From: Pseudomonadota bacterium
GTDB taxonomy: Bacteria; Pseudomonadota; Gammaproteobacteria; Ga0077536
Direction of reading: 5' to 3'
Assembly: GCA_016719885.1 (NCBI GenBank)
Contig: JADJYF010000004.1
Coordinates: 170,001-234,000 of the forward strand
DNA length: 64,000 nt
Shown here: in pieces, positions 52,028 to 61,278 of the stretch
How the letters are laid out: the number at the start of each line of letters is the position of its first letter
Numbering within the stretch: the first letter of the stretch is position 1
Translations under genes and position numbers: made by a program
The notes under the pieces: generated by a model
What the model saw: the letters and a program-made list of their open reading frames with translations, nothing else
The model's database searches: none
Told to the model about the DNA's origin: nothing

Positions 52028-52723
52028 TCAGCGTCCTGCCGCGGCCGCCGCCAGGGCCGGTCGCACGCGCGGCTGGCTGAATTCACGTTTGCCGAGCACC
52101 ACCACCGACTTGCCATCGACGCTGATGAGTCCTTGCTCTTCCAGCACCACCAGCACGCGGCCGACCATTTCACGCGAGGCGCCGACGATGTCGCCGAGCT
52201 CCAGGCGCGTGATGCGCACCAGCATGCCGTCCGGGTGGGTGATGGCGCTCGGTTCCTTGCTGAGCTCGGTCAGGGTGCGGGCCACGCGGCCGGCGACATC
52301 CAGGAACGCGAGGTCGCCGATCTTCTGGTCCATGCGCCGCAGTCGATGGGCGAGCTGCTCGGCGATGATCATCAACAGGTCGGGAAACAGCGAAGGCGTG
52401 CTCTTCAGTCGCTCGTAGCTGATCTGGGCGATTTCACTCGCAACCTTGGCACGCACCACGGCACTGCGTTTGACGTCATCGCCGAACAGGCCAATCTCGC
52501 CGAAGAATTCGCCGGCATTGAGGTAAGCCAGCACCAGCTCGTTGCCCTGCTCATCCTCGATGCGTACCGTCACCGAGCCACTCACCACGTAGAACAGGTC
52601 GCGCGACGGGTCGCCCTGGCGAATGATGGTGCTCTTGGCCGGCACATGCTTGCGATGACAATGGCTGAGGAAGCGTTGGATCAAGTCCTGGTTTCCGCTC
52701 TGCCCGTAAGGTTCTGTGGCCAT
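52028..52723 (-). CDS. Crp/Vfr-like cyclic-nucleotide-type transcriptional regulator
   Basis: The 231-residue protein has the Crp layout: cNMP-binding barrel (GEFFGEIGLFGDDVKRSAVVRAK; the Glu and Arg-Ser positions of the ribose-phosphate pocket are kept), long dimer helix and winged helix (ITHPDGMLVRITRLELGDIVGASREMVGRVLVVLEEQGLISVDGKSVVVLG). The two residues that contact cAMP adenine in E. coli Crp (Thr127-Ser128) and Vfr (Thr-Thr) are Met131-Asp132 here (RRMDQKIGDLAF). The ligand may therefore differ. GAGGAGCG precedes the ATG. Confidence 0.92.
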   Translation of the reverse strand: MATEPYGQSGNQDLIQRFLSHCHRKHVPAKSTIIRQGDPSRDLFYVVSGSVTVRIEDEQGNELVLAYLNAGEFFGEIGLFGDDVKRSAVVRAKVASEIAQISYERLKSTPSLFPDLLMIIAEQLAHRLRRMDQKIGDLAFLDVAGRVARTLTELSKEPSAITHPDGMLVRITRLELGDIVGASREMVGRVLVVLEEQGLISVDGKSVVVLGKREFSQPRVRPALAAAAAGR

Positions 52724-52813
52724 GCTGCGCTCCTCTCGTCGGACTTGCGACCGAGTACGTTGAGCGACAGAGAGCGGCCGCGAAGCGCAAAGCTTAAATC
52801 GGCGCCGGGCGCC

Positions 52814-54367
52814 TCATCGTGCGGCCGGCGCCGCGCCGCCATCCGCGCGACGCTCGAAGAGCAGCAGGGGATAGTTGCCGGGCGGCTCGAGATTGGCCTG
52901 GGCATTGTGGCGTTGGACGAGGCGATAGCGCGACTGAAAGCCGGGCTCGGCGGCGATACGGCGATCGGGTCCGAAGCCCGGCGCCAGCACCACGAAGCGC
53001 GGCTTGGCATCGAGTACATAGGACGCCGGGTAGCGCTTGTCGAGAAACGGGCCCGGCGCGCGAGCAATGAAATGATCGGTCAGGCCCGAGATATCGAGGA
53101 TGCGCTGGTCGGCCGCCAGCCAGCCGATGAGGCCGACATCCATCAGGGCCACGGTGTCGCCGGGCGCGGCATGGCGGACGATGTAACGGCCGAGCGCGCC
53201 GTGGGCGCGTTCATGGCCGAGCGCCACCGCGCGCATGCCGCGTCCGCCGTCCCGTTCGCGCTGGGCGGCGACGCCGCCCGCCACCACGACCAGCATCGTC
53301 ACCGCGGCCGCGAGCCAGGCGCGGTGGCGCCGTGCGCCGAGCTTCAGCAACGCGGCGGCGCCCACCACGGCCAGTGCGGGCAGTGCCGGCACCACGAAGC
53401 GCGACATGGTCATCCAGTCACCGCCTTCGAAGACGCAGGCGACGAGCAGGGCGATGGCCGTCAGCGCACAGGCGCGCACGCGCCGTTCGGCGAGCGCCAC
53501 CAGCAGCATCAACATGAGCAGGATGAGCACCTGCCAGGCCAGGGTGCGACGCGTGCGGGCGTCGAGACCGAAGTGCGGCAGCAGGGTTTCCGTCCAGCCC
53601 AGCAGGTAATGCAGGCCGGTGGGCAGGCGCGCGGTGAGCGGCGCACCGAGCTTGGCGTAATAGGTGTTGGGCAGCCATTCGCCGAAATACGCGTAGCGAA
53701 AGCACAGGAAGGGCAGCACCACCGCCGCCAGCACCGCGAGCCAGCGCAGCATGGCCTTGCCGGCGAGTGCACGGTCGCCGCGTTCGCGCGCATGCAACAG
53801 TCGATCGACCATCAAAGCCAGGGCCACCACCGGTGTTTCCGGACGCGTCATGGCCGCCAGTCCCAGCCACAGCGCCGACGCGGGCCACGCTGCCGGAGCG
53901 CGCATCTCGCGCGCGTGGGCCAGCAGCGCCAGGCTCACCAGCAGCGCGAACGGCACCGCCTCGAGCGCGCCCACTGACCAATAGATGAAGGGCGGACTGG
54001 AGACCAGCAACAGTGCCGGCAGCAGATCGCGCCACGCGATGTGCCGCCGGTCCTCGCACGCGGCATGCAGGCGCGTGACCAGGGCGATGGTGGTGAGCCC
54101 GCAGAGCGCGCATAACAGCGGCGCGAGCCGCGGCAGCGAGCCGCCCAGCGCGTGCAGCGGCGCCAGTGCCAGCGTCCACAGGAAACAGGTGACGCCTTCC
54201 ACGCGCTCACCGACGTTGAACACCAGGCCCGCGCCGTTGGCGAGATTGCGCGCGTAACGATAGACGATGAAGACATCGTCGACCGTCAGCACCGCCAGCC
54301 AATACATGGCGCCCGCCGCGGCGAGCAACAGCAGGGCGAGAGCAATGAGCGGTGAACGTGACGACAC
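52814..54367 (-). CDS. membrane glycosyltransferase of GT-39/ArnT-like (PMT) class
   Basis: The 517-residue protein from GTG 54367 has about 10-12 membrane segments (LIALALLLLAAAGAMYWLAVL at the start, with TVDDVFIVYRYARNLANGAGLVFN as the first loop). DDVFI in the first periplasmic loop has the acidic pair typical of GT-C enzymes; the C-terminal domain is periplasmic (about 405-517). No clear ribosome site is present; longer in-frame starts run into the LLM gene. The donor is presumed to be a polyprenyl-linked sugar. It is convergent to nothing on its left; Crp is downstream. Confidence 0.72.
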   Translation of the reverse strand: MSSRSPLIALALLLLAAAGAMYWLAVLTVDDVFIVYRYARNLANGAGLVFNVGERVEGVTCFLWTLALAPLHALGGSLPRLAPLLCALCGLTTIALVTRLHAACEDRRHIAWRDLLPALLLVSSPPFIYWSVGALEAVPFALLVSLALLAHAREMRAPAAWPASALWLGLAAMTRPETPVVALALMVDRLLHARERGDRALAGKAMLRWLAVLAAVVLPFLCFRYAYFGEWLPNTYYAKLGAPLTARLPTGLHYLLGWTETLLPHFGLDARTRRTLAWQVLILLMLMLLVALAERRVRACALTAIALLVACVFEGGDWMTMSRFVVPALPALAVVGAAALLKLGARRHRAWLAAAVTMLVVVAGGVAAQRERDGGRGMRAVALGHERAHGALGRYIVRHAAPGDTVALMDVGLIGWLAADQRILDISGLTDHFIARAPGPFLDKRYPASYVLDAKPRFVVLAPGFGPDRRIAAEPGFQSRYRLVQRHNAQANLEPPGNYPLLLFERRADGGAAPAAR

Positions 54368-54434
54368 GGGGCGCGAGGCTAGCCGATGGCGCGGCGCACG
54401 GCCAGCGTGCCGCCGCAGGCAACGCAGCGGGACG

Positions 54435-55502
54435 TCAGACCTTGGCCGCTTCCATGACCCGCGCCCAGTCATCGACCGCGTCGGGATATTGCGGCAACAC
54501 CACGAAGGAAATCTCGCTGTAGCCGGCGTCGGCAATGCCTTTGACCTGGTCGGCGAGCTCGCGCACGGTGCCGGTGAAGGTCGATTTGCGAATGAAATCG
54601 GCCGGCAGTACCGCGTCTTCCTCCGGGCGCATGAACAAGGCATGGCCGCGGTGCAGGGTCAGGTAGCGGGCATCGGCCGGCTGGTAATCGCGATACAGCG
54701 CCCGGTAGGCGGCGACCAGCGCGTCGTCTTCCACGTCGCCGGTGCCGAGATCGCCGGCGTCGGCTTCCATCAGGTTGTGCAGCACCATCGCCGCCAGCGG
54801 CCCGGCCTGGGCGCGCACGCGCGGCGTCGCGCAGCTTTCACCGTCGCGCAGCACCGCGCCGAAGGTGAAGGCGAGCTTGCGATGGGCGGCGGGGTCGCGT
54901 CCGGCGGCGCGCCACGCTGCCTCCATGGCGGCCATTTCCGCGCGCACCTGGTCCTGCGACATGAACAGCGTGATCCAGTGGCAGCCGAGTTCGGCGGCCA
55001 GCTCGCGCGTGCGCGGGCCCATGGCCGCGACGTGGGTGCGTATCGGGTCGGTGGTGTTGAACAGCGGCACCTCGGGATTCAGAAAGCGGATCTTGCGCCG
55101 GCGCCCGGCGCCGAAATCCCATTCGACGGTGTCGCGCGCCAGGAGGCCCTGCACCGCGCGCAGATGACGACTCAAGGTGTCGACGCTGATGGCGCCGAGT
55201 CCCATCGCGCGACGCGCCGAGAAGCCGGTGCCGACGCCCCAGTCGATGCGTCCCGGCGCCAGCGAGTTCAAGCTCGCGAGCATGTTGGCGGTGACCGGCG
55301 GCAGGCGGTTGGTCGGCACGCACACGCCGGTGCCGAGCCGGATGCGCGAGGTCTGCATGGCGGCGGCGGCCATCGCCACGAAGGGATCGGCCGCCACCAT
55401 CTGGCTGTCCTCGAACCACGCGGAGTGGAAGCCGAGCTGCTCGGCACGCTTGGCGACCTTCCAACTGTCGGCGGCGGTGGCGAGTTCAATCGCGAAGTCC
55501 AT
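54435..55502 (-). CDS. LLM-class F420/FMN-dependent oxidoreductase
   Basis: The 355-residue TIM-barrel protein begins MDFAIELATAADSWKVAKRAEQLGFHSAWFEDSQMVAADPFVAMAAA, the luciferase-like monooxygenase hallmark. GTGVCVPTNRLPPVTANMLASLN and a GVGTGFSARRAMGL segment are present. Such proteins use FMNH2 or F420. The pathway is unknown. It follows the acyl-CoA dehydrogenase gene with a 9-base gap and the same direction. Confidence 0.87.
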   Translation of the reverse strand: MDFAIELATAADSWKVAKRAEQLGFHSAWFEDSQMVAADPFVAMAAAAMQTSRIRLGTGVCVPTNRLPPVTANMLASLNSLAPGRIDWGVGTGFSARRAMGLGAISVDTLSRHLRAVQGLLARDTVEWDFGAGRRRKIRFLNPEVPLFNTTDPIRTHVAAMGPRTRELAAELGCHWITLFMSQDQVRAEMAAMEAAWRAAGRDPAAHRKLAFTFGAVLRDGESCATPRVRAQAGPLAAMVLHNLMEADAGDLGTGDVEDDALVAAYRALYRDYQPADARYLTLHRGHALFMRPEEDAVLPADFIRKSTFTGTVRELADQVKGIADAGYSEISFVVLPQYPDAVDDWARVMEAAKV

Positions 55503-55511
55503 GGCAAGTCC

Positions 55512-56678
55512 TCAATAGGATTTGGGCAGGCCGAGCACGCGTTCGGCGATGTAACACAGCATCAAGGCCGGGCTGATCGGCGCGATGCGATGAATCATCA
55601 CTTCGCGCAGGTAGCGCTCGACGTGGTACTCCTTGGCGTAGCCCATGCCGCCATGGGTCATGACCGCGTTGGTGCAGGTGCTGAAGGCCGCTTCGGCGGC
55701 GAGGTACTTGGCGCTGTTGGCCTCGGCGCCGCATTCCTGGTCGTTGTCGTAGAGCGAGGCGGCCTTCATGGCCATCAGGTTCGCCGCCTCGAGTTCCATG
55801 TGGTTCTTGGCGAGCGGGTGCTGTATCGCCTGGTTCTGGCCGATCGGCCGACCGAACACCACGCGCTGATTGGCGTAGTCGACGGCGCGCTTCAAGGCCA
55901 CGCGGCCGAGACCGACCAGGCCCGCCGCCACCAGGATGCGCTCGGCGTTGAGGCCGGCCAGCAGGTAGCGGAAACCCTTGCCCTCTTCGCCGATGCGATG
56001 CGCGACCGGCACCGGCAGGTCGTCGAAGAACAGTTGGTTGGAGTCGACGCAGGCACGCCCCATCTTGTCGATCTTGCGCACGTCGACATAGCGTCGGTCG
56101 AGATCGGTATAAAACAGCGACAGCCCGTCCATCGGCCGCGCGGTTTGCTCGATGGGCGTGGTGCGCGTGATGAGCATGATCTTGTTGGCGACCTGCGCGG
56201 TCGAGATCCAGACCTTCTCCCCCGACACGATGTAGTGGTCGCCCTTGCGTACCGCGCGGGTCTTCAGGCGCGTGGTGTCGTGGCCGGTGCTCGGTTCGGT
56301 GACGCCGAAGCAGGCGATGTCGTCGCGGCGCACGATGCGCGGCAGCCATTCGTTCTTCTGTGCGTCGTTGCCGTACATGATGATGGGCTTGGCGCCGAAC
56401 AGGCCGATGCCGATCGCCGACAGGCCGCTGTTGGCGGCGCCCGATTCGGAGATGGCCTGCAGCACCAGCGCCGCTTCGGTGACGCCCAGGCCGCTGCCGC
56501 CGTATTGCTCCGGCACCGCGATGCCCATGAAGCCGGCATCGGCCAGCGCGCGACAGAAGTCTTCGGGAAATTCACCGCTGTTGTCGCGTTCCAGCCAGTA
56601 GTGCTCGTCGAAGCGCGCACACAGTTCCAGCACCGCCTCGCGGATCTGGCGCTGCTCGACCGTCAACTCGAAGTTCAT
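55512..56678 (-). CDS. acyl-CoA dehydrogenase
   Basis: The 388-residue protein begins MNFELTVEQRQIREAVLELCARF. YGGSGLGVTEAALVLQ, CFGVTEPSTGHDTTRLKTRAVRKGDHYIVSGEKVWIS and the C-terminal VMTHGGMGYAKEYHVERYLRE are the typical motifs. The catalytic Glu is in the region around residue 365. GGGGAGA precedes the ATG at 56678. It precedes an LLM oxidoreductase in the same operon. Confidence 0.92.
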   Translation of the reverse strand: MNFELTVEQRQIREAVLELCARFDEHYWLERDNSGEFPEDFCRALADAGFMGIAVPEQYGGSGLGVTEAALVLQAISESGAANSGLSAIGIGLFGAKPIIMYGNDAQKNEWLPRIVRRDDIACFGVTEPSTGHDTTRLKTRAVRKGDHYIVSGEKVWISTAQVANKIMLITRTTPIEQTARPMDGLSLFYTDLDRRYVDVRKIDKMGRACVDSNQLFFDDLPVPVAHRIGEEGKGFRYLLAGLNAERILVAAGLVGLGRVALKRAVDYANQRVVFGRPIGQNQAIQHPLAKNHMELEAANLMAMKAASLYDNDQECGAEANSAKYLAAEAAFSTCTNAVMTHGGMGYAKEYHVERYLREVMIHRIAPISPALMLCYIAERVLGLPKSY

Positions 56679-56772
56679 CGCGTCTCCCCCCGCTGGCTCC
56701 GACGTCGGCATCATCTCTGCAATCGACGCGCTTCACCATCCCTATCATGGTGGGGAATGACTGGCATGCTTG

Positions 56773-56842
56773 AATGTCAGGCTGAAGCCTGACCCACGGT
56801 CATGCGGCTGTTCTTCCGTGGGTCGGACTTCAGTCTGACATT
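56773..56842. repeat. REP-like element, family C, inverted pair
   Basis: AATGTCAGGCTGAAGCCTGA at the left faces a diverged partner (GGTCGGACTTCAGTCTGACA) at the right. The orientation is opposite to families A and B, with the AATG ends outside. Confidence 0.8.
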
Positions 56843-56866
56843 GGGAACAATGAACGCCGGAGCTGA

Positions 56867-57385
56867 TCAGGGAAACGCCGGGATGGTCGCGTCCAATTGG
56901 TAGTCGCGAACGTCGGGGAAGTGGGATTTGACCAATGCGCCGATCTCGTCGACGCGTTGCTTGGGCACGTCGAGAATCAACACCAGGCGGCCTGCTTCGA
57001 AGTCTTCCTCGAACTGGCGCAGGTGCACATTGGGTGTGCTCGAGCCTATCAATACGCCGGACGTGAAGGCGCCGAACAGCGCGCCGAAGCCACCCAGCAG
57101 CAGCACCGCGGACGGGTTGACCGCGATGCCCAACCAGTGCGGGTTGAAACACAGCAGGGCGCCGAGCGCGCCGCCGGTGATGGCGCCGCCGAGCAGGCCG
57201 ACGTACACGCCATGGCGGATATCGGATTTCTGCGCGTGGCTCGCTTCCGGCAGCGGGCCGAGATCGGCGCCGCGCTTGCCGATGAAATGCATGCGCGATG
57301 AATCGACCCTGGCCAGCAGCAGGTCGCGTTCGACACGCTTGGCGACTTCCAGATCAGGCAAAACGAAATACATGCGTCGTTCCAT
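56867..57385 (-). CDS. glycine-zipper membrane protein of DUF1269-like class
   Basis: The 172-residue product has an N-terminal ferredoxin-like segment (YFVLPDLEVAKRVERDLLLARVDSSRMHFIGKRG). Two hydrophobic Gly-rich segments (HGVYVGLLGGAITGGALGALLCF; LLLGGFGALFGAFTSGVLIG) form a zipper. A C-terminal VLILDVPKQRVDEIGALVKSHFPDV completes the fold. The likely family is DUF1269, of unknown function. GAGGA precedes the ATG at 57385. Confidence 0.72.
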   Translation of the reverse strand: MERRMYFVLPDLEVAKRVERDLLLARVDSSRMHFIGKRGADLGPLPEASHAQKSDIRHGVYVGLLGGAITGGALGALLCFNPHWLGIAVNPSAVLLLGGFGALFGAFTSGVLIGSSTPNVHLRQFEEDFEAGRLVLILDVPKQRVDEIGALVKSHFPDVRDYQLDATIPAFP

Positions 57386-57488
57386 GGTGCGGTCCTCAGG
57401 ATGGTTGGCGTTGTGATCCTTCGAGACATCGAGCACGCGCGCGCCGTGCGCATCGGCGCGACGCGGCATCGCGTCGCGCCGCCTGTTT

Positions 57489-57698
57489 TCACTCTTCGAG
57501 TCGGAAACCGAGTTTCAAGCTGACCTGCCAGTGCGCCACCTGCCCGTTGCGGATCTCACCGCGGGTTTCGGTGACTTCGAACCAGTCCATGTGTTTGATG
57601 GTTTTGGCGGCCTTGGCCAGTGCATTGCGCACCGCCTGGTCGGCGCTCTCGGTGGAACTGCCGGTGAGTTCGATCTTCTTGTAGACGTGGTCGCTCAT
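57489..57698 (-). CDS. dodecin
   Basis: The 69-residue protein (MSDHVYKKIELTGSSTESADQAVRNALAKAAKTIKHMDWFEVTETRGEI) is a dodecin: the small alpha-beta fold, with the aromatic Trp (DWFEV) stacking on flavin and the GQVAHWQVSLKLGF strand. It forms a hollow dodecamer that stores flavin. GGGAGAGCCCC precedes the ATG. Confidence 0.95.
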   Translation of the reverse strand: MSDHVYKKIELTGSSTESADQAVRNALAKAAKTIKHMDWFEVTETRGEIRNGQVAHWQVSLKLGFRLEE

Positions 57699-57804
57699 GG
57701 GGCTCTCCCGTCCGGATGGATCGCCTTTGAGTATAGACGGGGAATCGATTTCGGCGAGGCGCGCCGCGCGTGAGCGAACGTCACGCGCGGGCGAGCAGTG
57801 AGGG

Positions 57805-58560
57805 TTACCGGTAATTCGGCACGCGCTTTTCGCGAAACGCGGCCACGCCTTCGGCGAAGTCGGCGCTGGCGCGCACCTCGTCGCCGAGCTTTTGTTCATG
57901 CGCTTCCTGGCTCAAGGCCAACTCCGCGCTGCAGGCCGTGACGTGACGCTTGACGGCCTGCACCGCCACCGGGCTGTTGGCGGCGATGAGTTCGGCGATG
58001 GCGAGCGCGCGCGGCAGCACGGCATCGGCGGCCACCACCTCGTTGATGAGCCCGATGCGCGCCGCTTCGGCTGCCTCGATCATCTCGGCGGTCAGCAGCA
58101 GCTTCATGGCATGCACGAAACCAATCTGGTGCACGAGCTTGGCGGTGGCGCCGCCGAAGGGGTAGATGGCCCATTTCACTTCCGGCAGGCCGAACTTGGC
58201 GTGCGTGGCGGCGACGCGGATATCGCAGGACAGCATCAGTTCCACGCCGCCGCCGGCGCACACGCCGTTGACCGCCGCGATGATGGGCTTGGGATAGGAC
58301 GAGGTCTTGAGCAGCGCGCGGTTGATCATGCGCGCCATATCCTCGCTGGCGCTCAAGTCGCCGCTGACGTCGGCGCCGGCGCAGAAGGCTTTATCGCCGG
58401 CGCCGGTCAGCACGATGGCGCGCACGTCCGAGGTCTCGAGTTCGTCCCACACCGCCACCAGGTCCTTCATGTCGGCGCGGCTCATGGCATTGCGCTTGGC
58501 CTGGTTGTCGATGCTGACCAGCGCAACGTGGGGACGAGGGTGGCTGACGGTAATGGGCAT
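57805..58560 (-). CDS. enoyl-CoA hydratase/isomerase family protein
   Basis: The 251-residue crotonase-fold protein has the CoA-binding pattern KAFCAGADVSGDLS and NGVCAGGGVELMLSCDIRVAATHAKFGLPEVKWAIYPFGG. One catalytic Glu is seen in GLPEVKWAIYP; the other is in the GGVELML segment. It could be a hydratase or other crotonase. The ATG at 58560 begins MPITVSHPRPHVALVSIDNQ. Confidence 0.9.
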   Translation of the reverse strand: MPITVSHPRPHVALVSIDNQAKRNAMSRADMKDLVAVWDELETSDVRAIVLTGAGDKAFCAGADVSGDLSASEDMARMINRALLKTSSYPKPIIAAVNGVCAGGGVELMLSCDIRVAATHAKFGLPEVKWAIYPFGGATAKLVHQIGFVHAMKLLLTAEMIEAAEAARIGLINEVVAADAVLPRALAIAELIAANSPVAVQAVKRHVTACSAELALSQEAHEQKLGDEVRASADFAEGVAAFREKRVPNYR

Positions 58561-58909
58561 GCGCGACGCTCCTGGACGTGTGAAGGATGGCGCGATGGTA
58601 GAGCGCGGCGGGCGCCGCCGAAACCCTCGATGGGGCAGTGCGTGGGGCGGTGATCTGTAGGCCATTGCTTACGTTGCGCCGACTCGGGGCGGCAGCCCCG
58701 CGGCGCATCGCCAGCGCGTGGATTGTTGCACTGCGCCGCCGGCCGCGACGGCGACGACAGCGCGCGCGCCTCGCCCATTGGCTCCTCTGCTCCGTGCGCC
58801 GGCGCCACATCTGTGGTTAGAATCCGGCGCAAAGCAGGCGTCGATCTGCATCCGGGTCCCAAATCCGAGTCTACCCATCGCGCCCTCGGGCGCGTGCCCA
58901 GGGGGAATC
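58561..58909. other. 349-bp intergenic region, no gene seen
   Basis: This divergent spacer separates the enoyl-CoA hydratase from the sigma-54 activator. It is GC-rich and has no convincing -10/-35 pair, hairpin or REP-like copy. It must contain both promoters. Confidence 0.5.
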
Positions 58910-60888
<1,979 letters not shown>

Positions 60889-60906
60889 GGGCTGGTTTCC
60901 GGTTTG

Positions 60907-61073
60907 GGAGCGAATTCAATCGCGCATTCGGGATCGATCCGTGGTTTTTGAGCCGGCATGAATCGTCAGACTGAAGTCTGACCCACAATGCTTTGCCCTC
61001 GGATGGGGCGGCTTGCAGTCTGACCGTCGAGCATGCTTCTCTTTTTGTGGGTCAGACTTCAGTCTGACGATTC
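60907..61073. repeat. family A relic plus 29-bp perfect inverted repeat (family C), acxA upstream region
   Basis: A family A-like remnant (GAGCGAATTCAATCGCGC, 60907 on) is followed by two exact 29-base inverted copies (60960-60988 and 61045-61073), separated by 56 bases, with core GTCAGACTGAAGTCTGACCC. This is the C family. It sits about 125 bases before the sigma-54 promoter. The surrounding 389-base gap (60889-61278) has no gene. Confidence 0.85.
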
Positions 61074-61197
61074 AGCGTTCGAAAATCGGACGCTTGGCCA
61101 CGCGCGAGCGTTCGAGATTCAAACGCGGTGGCCAGGCGGACTCCCGGCGCCTTGCCGAAGCCCTTGTTCTCCTGCTGTTTTCTTCTCCACTCCTGTC

Positions 61198-61213
61198 TGG
61201 CACAGCCATTGCT
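61198..61213 (+). promoter_or_regulatory. sigma-54 (RpoN) -24/-12 promoter for acxA
   Basis: TGGCAC (61198-61203), five bases, then TTGCT (61209-61213). This matches the consensus TGGCAC-N5-TTGCW, with GG and GC at the required 12-base step. It lies 65 bases before the acxA start, just after the activator gene. Confidence 0.88.
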
Positions 61214-61278
61214 CCCCCGCCCCAGTCAGGCGCGCATGCGCCCAGCGGAACATCCGTTCGCAATCCGGGGAGGACAAC

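Noticed and set aside
54368..54643. Longer N-terminus of the membrane glycosyltransferase
   Set aside because: The extension is Arg/Pro-rich and overlaps the LLM oxidoreductase gene; the membrane helix begins right after the GTG at 54367.
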